Positions 1 through 5,055 of a stretch of DNA of 6,105 nucleotides are shown here, in pieces; positions within the stretch are counted from its first letter, which is position 1; every line of letters begins with the position of its first letter. Position numbers and translations under genes: made by a program. Below the pieces are notes generated by a model, which was not told where the DNA came from, made no database searches, and was given only the letters and a program-made list of their open reading frames with translations. This stretch comes from Methylophilaceae bacterium (GTDB taxonomy: Bacteria; Pseudomonadota; Gammaproteobacteria; Burkholderiales; Methylophilaceae): the NCBI GenBank assembly GCA_017880825.1, contig JADGRN010000094.1, positions 1-6,105 on the forward strand, written 5' to 3'.

Positions 1-858
1 CCTCACGTAATTTTCCGGCTTGGCGGTTAGGCGCATCTTGGCATCTTCGGTGCGTCCCTCGGTGTAAACCACCAAGTCGCCTTTCGGCAAAAATGCGGCA
101 GAAACACCAACCGCAGCATTCAGCAAGCCACCTGGATTGTTGCGCAAGTCCAGAATCAAGCCTTTAAAGGCTTCTTTATTCTGATCATGCATGGATTTCA
201 GAGCCTTGGCCAAATCCTCTCCAGTGTGTTCCTGGAACTGGGTGATGCGCACATAGGCATAACCCGGTTCGGCCAATTTAAATTTGACACTCTGTGTTTT
301 GATCACGGCACGTACCAGCGTAAAGATCAGCGCCTTGGATTCGCCCTTGCGCAGTACCGTCAGGGTAATAGAAGTATCGGGTTTGCCGCGCATGCGCTTC
401 ACAGCGTCATTGAGCGTCATGCCTTTGACTTGGGTGTCATCCAGCTTGATAATGAAATCGCCGGTTTTAAGACCAGCCTTGTAAGCGGGGGTGTCTTCAA
501 TCGGGGAGACAACTTTAACAAAGCCATCTTCCATACCAACTTCTATACCGAGGCCACCAAATTCGCCTTGGGTGCCGGCCTGCAAGTCCTTGAATCCGTC
601 GACATCCAGATAGGCTGAGTGTGGATCCAGCCCTGACAACATGCCGTTAATGGCTTCGCTGATAAGTTTTTTATCGTCAACTGGTTCGACATAGTCACTT
701 TTGATCTTGCCAAAGACTTCGGCAAAAGCGCGCAAGTCGTCGAGCGGTAATTGTGGTTTGCTATCTTTCTCGGCGATGGCTGAATAATTCAGACTGAGCA
801 TCACGCCTAAAATGGCGCCAAGGGCGATGAGACTGAATTTTTCAAATTTTGCGCGCAT
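1..858 (-). CDS. ctpA: S41 family carboxy-terminal processing protease, N-terminal part (cut by window edge)
   Basis: This is the first 286 codons of a periplasmic C-terminal processing protease, a serine protease family that trims or degrades exported proteins. The start at 858 gives a short basic N-terminus and a hydrophobic segment (about residues 9-29) that acts as a signal peptide or anchor. An AAGGA ribosome site lies about 11 bases upstream. A helical segment with the family motif GLDPHSAYL follows at residues 76-84. A PDZ domain spans about 97-170, with GEFGGLGIEV at its start, SPIEDTPAYKAGLKTGDFI in the middle and MRGKPDT near its end. The S41 core begins near 190 and includes ILDLRNNPGGLL (235-246). 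The catalytic Ser and Lys normally lie after this point, so they fall outside the window and activity cannot be judged. The size and layout fit the shorter CtpA-type proteins (about 450-480 residues) rather than the larger E. coli Prc. The symbol is a family-level assignment. Confidence 0.93.
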   Translation of the reverse strand, partial: MRAKFEKFSLIALGAILGVMLSLNYSAIAEKDSKPQLPLDDLRAFAEVFGKIKSDYVEPVDDKKLISEAINGMLSGLDPHSAYLDVDGFKDLQAGTQGEFGGLGIEVGMEDGFVKVVSPIEDTPAYKAGLKTGDFIIKLDDTQVKGMTLNDAVKRMRGKPDTSITLTVLRKGESKALIFTLVRAVIKTQSVKFKLAEPGYAYVRITQFQEHTGEDLAKALKSMHDQNKEAFKGLILDLRNNPGGLLNAAVGVSAAFLPKGDLVVYTEGRTEDAKMRLTAKPENYVR

Positions 859-885
859 GTGGGATGATTCCTTGGGGGGGTAATG

Positions 886-913
886 TTGCGATTATGACAA
901 TGAAATAGATAAT
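886..913 (+). promoter_or_regulatory. possible sigma-70 promoter for the SelW-like gene
   Basis: TTGCGA (886-891) and GATAAT (908-913) are separated by 16 bases in the AT-rich 134-base gap between the divergent protease and SelW-like genes. The -10 matches the consensus at 5 of 6 positions and the -35 at 4 of 6. The region would leave an untranslated leader of about 70 bases. ATGACA with TTTATT slightly downstream is an alternative pair, so this is only a candidate. Confidence 0.3.
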
Positions 914-992
914 ACGTTTATTTTCCGCTATTTGCCTTTGGCTTGCAAAGGGCGAACAGCATTTTATTGTGAATATCCTGAGTGGAAAAATC

Positions 993-1265
993 ATGAACCA
1001 TCATCTGGAAATTGAATACTGTACTCTGTGCCGCTGGCTGCTTCGGGCCGCATGGCTGGCGCAAGAGCTTTTAACCACCTTCGAATCTGACCTTGGCCGT
1101 GTCAGCCTGGTTCCCGGCAGCGGCGGTATTTTTGTAGTCCGGCTGAATGGTGAAACTCTGTTTTCACGCATGGAAGCAGGCCGATTTCCTGAGGCCAAAG
1201 AGCTCAAACAATTGGTGCGTGACCGAATTGCGCCGGGAAAATCTTTAGGCCACAGCGACCACTAG
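993..1265 (+). CDS. SelT/SelW/SelH (Rdx) family protein with CxxC motif
   Basis: This 90-residue protein is a small thioredoxin-fold protein of the Rdx family. The N-terminus has the family's beta strand followed by Y9-C10-T-L-C13-R-W, a CxxC pair at the place where selenoprotein W relatives carry Cys-x-x-Sec. The middle segment VSLVPGSGGIFVVRLNGETL and the following F-S-R and F-P-E-A-K-E-L-K-Q elements match the family's second half. ATG 993 is preferred because the protein then begins just before the first strand and GAGTGG lies 7 bases upstream. An in-frame GTG at 969 would add eight residues with no family match. The gene stands alone, divergent from the protease and convergent with the iron operon. 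A thiol redox role is inferred from the fold; the physiological substrate of bacterial members is not known. Confidence 0.85.
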   Translation: MNHHLEIEYCTLCRWLLRAAWLAQELLTTFESDLGRVSLVPGSGGIFVVRLNGETLFSRMEAGRFPEAKELKQLVRDRIAPGKSLGHSDH

Positions 1266-1302
1266 CTTTTGCATGGTGCGTCGCCAGGTTTTAGTGGACT
1301 AG

Positions 1303-2037
1303 CTAAAATTCATATTCGGCCTGCATACGGAAAGTATGATCAGGCGCGGCGTTACTTATGCCAAACAGCAGCGCAGCATTATATTTAATCGCTTGTTTGT
1401 TGCCTAAGCCAATCTTGCCGAAAACGGCTGGGCCCATCTTGTGGCTTTGATCGTCTGAATCTTCCCAGTGATTCCATTCGCCCATTTCACCAAAACCTTG
1501 CAGGCCGAACTCGAAGGTTTGTAACCAGCGATATTTCACCTGCCATTGGTAGCCGATTTCAGTAATGTGATGCTCGCCAGATTCTTCCTGGCCAAACTTG
1601 CGTTCGAATAGCAGGTTAGCGTTAAGCTGCAGCTTGCCAAAGTCAGTCTGGAATAGTGGCCCGAGTTTGAGTTCGTATGGGTTATTCTTGTTCAACGGCG
1701 CTTCTATTTCCATAATCAGGCCGAGATCCACCGGGTATTTTCCAGTTTCGGTAAGCTGAAATTTATTTTCCCATTCAGCAATGCTAACCCCCTCACTGCC
1801 TGCGCTCTCGCGTTTGAGGTAAATCTCGGTAAACCAATATTCAGCGGCACCGTAACCAAAACCAAGACTAGTGACATGTTCGCGCGTGCCATCCTGATCT
1901 TTGGCGGTACCGAACTTAAAGTCAATTTCACGCTCACCGTATTCAACAGCGGGCGTGTAAACATAATCCGCTGGCCCTGCATAAACGTGGCTACAGAAGA
2001 TAGCGCCCAGAAACAGCGCGATGCTGGTTTTTTTCAT
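1303..2037 (-). CDS. putative outer-membrane beta-barrel protein, last gene of the iron uptake operon
   Basis: This 244-residue protein has a clear Sec signal peptide (residues 1-20, ending H-V-Y-A before GPADY). The rest has many short alternating polar/hydrophobic strands rich in Tyr, Phe, Trp, Gly and Glu, and the protein ends in Y-E-F. A terminal aromatic residue is typical of proteins inserted by the Bam machinery. About 225 mature residues would suit a small barrel of roughly 8-12 strands. I recognise no enzyme motif, plug domain or TonB box, so it is not a classical TonB-dependent receptor. The start lies 14 bases after the permease stop, with AGGA 9 bases before ATG, so it is probably co-transcribed and translationally coupled. 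Its position in a Fur-boxed operon suggests a role in iron or metal passage across, or sensing at, the outer membrane. That role is inference only. Confidence 0.8.
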   Translation of the reverse strand: MKKTSIALFLGAIFCSHVYAGPADYVYTPAVEYGEREIDFKFGTAKDQDGTREHVTSLGFGYGAAEYWFTEIYLKRESAGSEGVSIAEWENKFQLTETGKYPVDLGLIMEIEAPLNKNNPYELKLGPLFQTDFGKLQLNANLLFERKFGQEESGEHHITEIGYQWQVKYRWLQTFEFGLQGFGEMGEWNHWEDSDDQSHKMGPAVFGKIGLGNKQAIKYNAALLFGISNAAPDHTFRMQAEYEF

Positions 2038-2051
2038 AATGTACTATCCTA

Positions 2052-2870
2052 TTATTTGGAAGGTTGTTGTGGTTGGCTGATCAGTTTCATGCCGATGACG
2101 ATGGAGACCAGCACGACTGCGAAGAATATGATCTGCATGCCGGCGGGTCTGGCGTCATATCCTGCCAGGCCATGCAGCAAGGTGCCGAGCACGGAATCTG
2201 GCGGCAACAGGCTCGAGGTGTCCCACAATGGAGCAGCCAGGCTGGGCAACAAATTAGCCTGGATCAGCAAACGCGCCACTTGAGAGGCCATGCCGGCCGC
2301 CAATAACAGCACTAACAAGCTGGTGACACTAAAGAACCAGCGTAGAGGTATGCGCAACAAGCCAGCATACAGCGTCCAGCCGACAGCCACGCCGCCGGTT
2401 AGTCCCAGCAAGCCGCCAACGAGCACTGTGTGCGTGCTTTGGCTACCCGCTGTCGCGATGCCGTAAAGAAATAGTACTGTTTCTGACCCTTCACGCAGTA
2501 CGGCTAGCGCGATGATGGCGAAAAGTACTGAACATTCACGTTTGCCATCACTGATTGCACGCCCGGTGTTGCGGGCATGGATGGCAAGCTCCTTGCTGTG
2601 CGCCGCCATCCAGATGTTATGCCAGGCCAGCATAAGGACGGCGATACCAAGTACCCCCGCGCTAAACAATTCCTGGCCAAAACCGCTGGCCATTTCGGCA
2701 ATGGTATTGGTGGCTGCGGCCACAATGGCTGAACCGGCCAGCCCTGCGGTAATGCCGGCAATTAGCCAGCGATTGCGACCCGACACTCCGCGCGTGGCGG
2801 CAGTAAGGATGCCGACAATCAAGGCGGCTTCTAGGGTTTCACGGAATACGATAATGGAAGAGCCAAACAT
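2052..2870 (-). CDS. FTR1 family iron permease (EfeU/FtrC-like)
   Basis: This 272-residue protein is an inner-membrane iron permease of the FTR1/OFeT family, which imports iron after oxidation by a partner protein. It has about seven hydrophobic membrane segments. Both signature REXXE iron-binding motifs are intact: R10-E-T-L-E14 in the first helix and R126-E-G-S-E130 in the fourth. Length and motif spacing fit bacterial EfeU and FtrC. The start at 2870 places F-R-E-T-L-E-A-A-L near the N-terminus as in relatives, with AAAGG about 10 bases upstream. It is the middle gene of the operon, 26 bases after the cupredoxin gene and 14 before the barrel gene. No EfeB peroxidase, EfeO M75 domain, P19-like FtrA or polyferredoxin FtrD is encoded here. 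The neighbouring cupredoxin makes an FtrBC-like system the closest match. Confidence 0.95.
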   Translation of the reverse strand: MFGSSIIVFRETLEAALIVGILTAATRGVSGRNRWLIAGITAGLAGSAIVAAATNTIAEMASGFGQELFSAGVLGIAVLMLAWHNIWMAAHSKELAIHARNTGRAISDGKRECSVLFAIIALAVLREGSETVLFLYGIATAGSQSTHTVLVGGLLGLTGGVAVGWTLYAGLLRIPLRWFFSVTSLLVLLLAAGMASQVARLLIQANLLPSLAAPLWDTSSLLPPDSVLGTLLHGLAGYDARPAGMQIIFFAVVLVSIVIGMKLISQPQQPSK

Positions 2871-2896
2871 ATTGATGATGCCTTTATCCGGTTAAG

Positions 2897-3217
2897 TTAT
2901 TGCGCGATGACGGCGCCTTTAGCGGTGCTTTCGTTGAATTCGCCAAAAAATGGGTAGCGGCCTGCCTTGAGCGGGCCAATATAAAGTGAGGCGGCGCTAT
3001 TGCCCGGGATCACTTTTTCTCGGGCCAAATCATAGCTCTCAAATTCTTCCGGTGTGGAATCTTGGTTTTCAATCAGCAGCTTGATTTTTTTGCCTGCCGG
3101 AACAATCAATTCAGCGGGCTCAAACCGGTGCTCACGAATAACTATGGTGAATTCAGCGTCGGCGGCAAAGGCAGTGCTGGTTAGTAGAAATAAAGTAATA
3201 AAAAGCAGTTTTTTCAT
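2897..3217 (-). CDS. periplasmic cupredoxin-fold protein (FtrB-like), first gene of the iron operon
   Basis: This 106-residue protein has a Sec signal peptide (residues 1-18, ending A-F-A before ADAEF) and a single small cupredoxin-like domain (about 21-105). Relatives beside FTR1 permeases, such as FtrB and the N-terminal domain of EfeO, are thought to oxidise or hand ferric iron to the permease. Visible family elements are IREHRFEPAELIVPAG (27-42), a P-E-E-F-E-S-Y-D-L-A-R-E-K segment (56-68) and Y-P-F-F-G-E-F-N-E-S-T-A-K-G near the end (88-101). The Cys-His-Met set of type 1 copper proteins is absent. His30 and clustered Glu57, Glu58, Glu60, Glu93 and Glu96 are candidate metal ligands. The frame stays open upstream to 3337, but ATG 3217 is chosen: AAGGAA sits 7 bases before it and a signal peptide follows at once. 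It begins about 20 bases after the predicted transcription start. Confidence 0.88.
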   Translation of the reverse strand: MKKLLFITLFLLTSTAFAADAEFTIVIREHRFEPAELIVPAGKKIKLLIENQDSTPEEFESYDLAREKVIPGNSAASLYIGPLKAGRYPFFGEFNESTAKGAVIAQ

Positions 3218-3242
3218 TGCGAGTTCCTTGAATGTTATGCAA

Positions 3243-3271
3243 ATGATAATCTTTCTCATTTGTATTTGCAA
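3243..3271 (-). promoter_or_regulatory. sigma-70 promoter of the cupredoxin-FTR1-barrel operon
   Basis: Read on the minus strand, TTGCAA (3271-3266) and TATCAT (3248-3243) are separated by exactly 17 bases. Each hexamer matches the consensus at 4 to 5 of 6 positions. Transcription should start near 3236, giving a leader of about 20 bases with AAGGAA ahead of the ATG at 3217. The Fur-box match overlaps the -10 and half of the spacer, a classic repression position. Confidence 0.65.
3244..3258 (+). promoter_or_regulatory. Fur box at the iron operon promoter
   Basis: TGATAAT-C-TTTCTCA matches the 7-1-7 Fur consensus (TGATAAT-n-ATTATCA) at 12 of 14 positions, with a perfect left arm. Against the 19-base consensus, bases 3239-3257 match at 15 of 19. 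Nested inverted repeats surround it: AAATGA/TCATTT (3241-3246, 3256-3261) and TGCAAAT/ATTTGCA (3238-3244, 3264-3270). Iron-loaded Fur bound here would cover the -10 of the uptake operon and block polymerase. Confidence 0.78.
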
Positions 3272-3293
3272 GGTATTTTTTGTGGAGAATAAT
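3266..3293 (+). promoter_or_regulatory. possible divergent promoter for the ferritin gene sharing the palindromic -35
   Basis: TTGCAA at 3266-3271 is its own reverse complement, so it can also serve the plus strand. AATAAT (3288-3293) follows after 16 bases and matches the -10 consensus at 5 of 6 positions. This would start ferritin transcription near 3300, inside the inverted repeat, with a leader of about 105 bases. TAGAAT (3357-3362) and TATAAC (3376-3381) are rival -10 elements nearer the gene, each without a good -35. Confidence 0.25.
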
Positions 3294-3319
3294 TCAGACT
3301 GGCAATGTGAATTATTCTC
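3285..3319. repeat. perfect 12-base inverted repeat between iron uptake and storage genes
   Basis: GAGAATAATTCA (3285-3296) and TGAATTATTCTC (3308-3319) are exact reverse complements separated by 11 bases. The arms are AT-rich, and no T-run follows on either strand, so a terminator is unlikely. The centre-to-centre distance of the arms is 23 bases, about two helix turns, which suits a regulator binding as paired dimers. Because both arms resemble Fur half-sites, it may be an operator acting on the divergent genes. Confidence 0.75.
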
Positions 3320-3320
3320 A
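3306..3320 (-). promoter_or_regulatory. second, weaker Fur-like site within the inverted repeat
   Basis: On the minus strand the site reads TGAGAAT-A-ATTCACA, matching the 7-1-7 Fur consensus at 11 of 14 positions. It lies about 35 bases upstream of the uptake operon's -35 and about 86 bases before the ferritin start. The opposite arm of the repeat (plus strand, 3284-3298) matches at about 9 of 14. It could widen Fur occupancy over the region or be a chance AT-rich match. Confidence 0.4.
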
Positions 3321-3405
3321 AGTTCTGCGGACATCATTTTTCTGCGTTAGACTGCATAGAATGAGCAAATCCCTTTATAACTGACTAAGCTGAACGGAGA
3401 CAAAA

Positions 3406-3888
3406 ATGGCTAAAAAACTCAAAACCGAAGACAACACAAATACACCCGTCATTAAAGCCCTCAATAGTATCCTTGAAATGGAGCTGGCAGGCGTTGTGCG
3501 CTACACCCACTACGCCTTGATGGTTTTCGGCTACAACCGCATCCCTATTGTTTCCTGGCTGCGTGGGCAGGCAACCGAGTCGCTTGACCATGCCAATAAA
3601 GCAGGGGAATTGATCACACACTTGGGCGGGCATCCCTCACTGGCCTTGGGCCCGTTGCTGGAGACTCACAAACACGATATTGGCGATATTATGCGTGAAT
3701 CATTGGAGCACGAAAGCGCTTCGCTGAATTGCTATCACAAGCTACTTAAGCTGGTAGAAGGCAAATCGGTGATGCTGGAAGAATATGCGCGCGAAATGAT
3801 TTACGCGGAAGAGATGCACATCGGTGAAGTCGACAAGATGCTGCGCAAGCCCGGTGAAGTTGGCGTGTTCCATAAACTAGGGAAATAA
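3406..3888 (+). CDS. bacterioferritin-like ferritin-family protein
   Basis: This 160-residue protein is a four-helix ferritin-superfamily protein that should oxidise and store iron in the cytoplasm. Comparison with E. coli Bfr places diiron ligands at Glu26 (L-E-M-E-L), Glu103 (L-E-H-E-S) and Glu135-E-M-His138 (Y-A-E-E-M-H). In helix B the pair is Glu58 and His62 in T-E-S-L-D-H-A, spaced ExxxH rather than the usual ExxH. The residue at the haem-ligand Met52 position is Leu60, so Bfr-type haem binding is doubtful. The chain is close to Bfr length, but with a longer N-terminus and a tail ending V-F-H-K-L-G-K. The start has GGAGA 5 bases upstream. It is divergent from the Fur-boxed uptake operon, linking storage to uptake. 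A non-haem Bfr relative or miniferritin is possible. Confidence 0.88.
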   Translation: MAKKLKTEDNTNTPVIKALNSILEMELAGVVRYTHYALMVFGYNRIPIVSWLRGQATESLDHANKAGELITHLGGHPSLALGPLLETHKHDIGDIMRESLEHESASLNCYHKLLKLVEGKSVMLEEYAREMIYAEEMHIGEVDKMLRKPGEVGVFHKLGK

Positions 3889-3902
3889 GCTGATTGGCTG
3901 AT

Positions 3903-3932
3903 AGCTGGCTGGCGACTGAGTCAGCACCAGCT
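3903..3932. terminator. weak hairpin between convergent ferritin and NlpC/P60 genes
   Basis: AGCTGG (3903-3908) can pair with CCAGCT (3927-3932), with an inner GAC-TGA-GTC stem and an internal bulge. It fills the 47-base gap between two convergent stop codons, where a bidirectional terminator would be expected. No T-run follows on either strand, so intrinsic termination would be inefficient. Confidence 0.25.
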
Positions 3933-3935
3933 ACT

Positions 3936-4466
3936 TCACTGATAGTTGCTATCGCTTGACTTGGCGCTGCCGATGCGACGTGCGCCATTGAAGCGCTTGG
4001 ACCAGTATTCGTCGCCCATATTGACGACATGCACCCCACCGCCAGCAGTGGGCGCATGGATGAAACGGTTGTCGCCGATATAGATGCCAACGTGTGAGAA
4101 AGCAGTTTTCAGCGTGTTAAAAAATACCAGGTCACCCGGCTGCAGTTGCTCCAAAGGCACCGCCTGCCCAAGCTGGCTGATTGCGCGTGCGCCGTGCGGC
4201 AAGGTCAGGCTGGCGGCCTGCTGGAATACATAGCGCACGAAACCGCTGCAATCGAAGCCGGTTTCTGGCGAACTCCCACCGAATTTGTATTTTGTCCCGG
4301 TCAGGCTCAAGGCGCTGATCAATACTTCTTGCGCCAACCCAGACCAATCGGGGTAGGCTTGCTCTGCGGTAGCCGGAGTTGTGGGCTGTTTGGTGGCTTC
4401 TGCGGCCTGACAAGCCAGGCTGCAGCAGGCCAAAAAAACTATGAATAGAGGTTTTAAAAAATGCAT
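3936..4466 (-). CDS. exported NlpC/P60 (C40) family cell-wall hydrolase
   Basis: This 176-residue protein is predicted to be exported and to cut peptide stems of peptidoglycan. A signal peptide covers about residues 1-21 (A-C-Q-A before A-E-A). A short Pro/Thr/Ala linker follows, and the NlpC/P60 domain runs from about 45 to 166. Expected catalytic residues are present: Cys73 in F-D-C-S-G-F-V, His125 in F-S-H-V-G-I-Y-I-G and His137 in R-F-I-H-A-P. G-D-L-V-F-F (111-116) is also typical. There is no SH3 or LysM domain, as in small Spr/MepS-type enzymes. Cysteines at 14, 15 and 19 fit the lipoprotein lipobox poorly, so a lipoprotein is less likely. The frame is open to 4574, but ATG 4466 is chosen because the signal peptide starts there; no strong ribosome site is visible. 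It is convergent with the ferritin gene and divergent from the next gene. Confidence 0.9.
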   Translation of the reverse strand: MHFLKPLFIVFLACCSLACQAAEATKQPTTPATAEQAYPDWSGLAQEVLISALSLTGTKYKFGGSSPETGFDCSGFVRYVFQQAASLTLPHGARAISQLGQAVPLEQLQPGDLVFFNTLKTAFSHVGIYIGDNRFIHAPTAGGGVHVVNMGDEYWSKRFNGARRIGSAKSSDSNYQ

Positions 4467-4589
4467 GAGACGGATTCTAAAAGCTAAACCATGTGTTTGT
4501 AAACCATTGAGTAAATTCCATAAATCTTGAGCGAGGCAAAAACTCTCCTGGTCATGGTGTAGAATGGGGCGCATGCATAGCCATAGAGC

Positions 4590-4594
4590 AGGAG
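4590..4594 (+). promoter_or_regulatory. ribosome binding site deciding the start of the unknown helical protein
   Basis: AGGAG lies 6 bases before ATG 4601 but only 3 bases before the adjacent in-frame GTG 4598. The spacing favours ATG 4601 as the start. Confidence 0.65.
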
Positions 4595-4600
4595 CCTGTG

Positions 4601-5017
4601 ATGAGCAATAGCGATTTTTTATTGGAAGAGATTAAGGCCTCTGCGCGCGAACTGACAGCACGCGCGCTAACTCAACGGCAGCTGACCGAGCAGCAAATCA
4701 GGCAAATGCTGGCAGCCATTTCTCAAGGGGTTAGCCAAGGCGTGGCACACGGCACAGTCAGTGGTAGGGTTAAGCAAGAGATGCTGACTTTGGCAGACCA
4801 TACCAGGCATATCAGTACCGGCAAGGCCCATCGCGTTAAGCTGGTGGTAGAAGCCATGGGCAGCCGTTTGCTTGCCTCGGCAGAGGATGCAGGCAAAGTC
4901 GGTCGCAGCGTAGCAAAGCAGGTGGGCGCCCGTGCGGCTTTGCTCGCCAGCCACAAACTGGCAGAAATCGCTGCCAGAATTGAAATAAAAACTCAGGCGT
5001 TAAAACACAGCAAATAA
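4601..5017 (+). CDS. conserved-looking helical protein of unknown function
   Basis: I do not recognise this 138-residue protein. It has no signal peptide, no long hydrophobic segment, no Cys and no Trp. It is rich in Ala, Lys, Arg, Gln and Glu and looks almost wholly alpha-helical. Residues 5-45 form an amphipathic helix (LLEEIKASARELTARAL followed by a Gln/Arg-rich part). A glycine-broken turn follows (QGVSQGVAHGTVSG, 42-55), and long basic helices fill 57-136. The C-terminus is Lys-rich, so nucleic-acid, membrane-surface or granule binding (phasin-like) could all be imagined, without direct support. A good AGGAG site and ordinary codon use suggest a real gene. It starts 38 bases before the ABC1-family gene, so the two may form one transcript. 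Confidence 0.72.
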   Translation: MSNSDFLLEEIKASARELTARALTQRQLTEQQIRQMLAAISQGVSQGVAHGTVSGRVKQEMLTLADHTRHISTGKAHRVKLVVEAMGSRLLASAEDAGKVGRSVAKQVGARAALLASHKLAEIAARIEIKTQALKHSK

Positions 5018-5055
5018 CCAACTTGAGTTGCGCACAAAAAACTTAGTTTTATCAC

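Noticed and set aside
187..618. 143-codon open frame on the plus strand
   Set aside because: It lies antisense to the S41 protease, whose minus-strand frame shows PDZ and S41 motifs throughout. No ribosome site or family match is seen.
874..880. Run of seven G upstream of the protease start, as a possible phase-variable tract
   Set aside because: The run is short and lies outside the coding frame and away from a clear promoter spacer, so length variation is not supported by this one sequence.
1259..1297. CCACTA/TAGTGG inverted repeat near the convergent ends of the SelW-like and barrel genes
   Set aside because: The loop is 27 bases, the stem only 6, and there is no T-run on either strand, so a terminator cannot be supported.
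1876..2283. 135-codon open frame on the plus strand crossing the barrel and permease genes
   Set aside because: It is antisense to two well-supported genes and spans their junction, with no protein features of its own.
2512..2895. 127-codon open frame on the plus strand
   Set aside because: It is antisense to the N-terminal half of the FTR1 permease, and its composition mirrors the membrane helices of that gene.
3218..3337. N-terminal extension of the cupredoxin gene to an ATG at 3337
   Set aside because: The extension would be translated through the inverted repeat, Fur box and promoter, and it would bury the signal peptide 40 residues in. ATG 3217 has a good ribosome site.
4146..4448. 100-codon plus-strand and 93-codon minus-strand open frames inside the NlpC/P60 gene
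   Set aside because: Both are shadows of the C40 gene, whose frame holds the catalytic Cys and His motifs.
4527..4565. TTGAGC and TAGAAT as a promoter for the unknown helical protein
   Set aside because: The two hexamers are 27 bases apart, far from the 16-18 bases needed, and no other -35 fits TAGAAT.
4467..4574. N-terminal extension of the NlpC/P60 gene to an ATG at 4574
   Set aside because: It adds 36 residues of no recognisable type before a clear signal peptide, which must be at the N-terminus to work.
5038..5050. AAAAC-TTA-GTTTT small palindrome between the unknown gene and the ABC1 gene
   Set aside because: The AT stem is too weak for a terminator, with a 3-base loop and no GC pairs beyond one.
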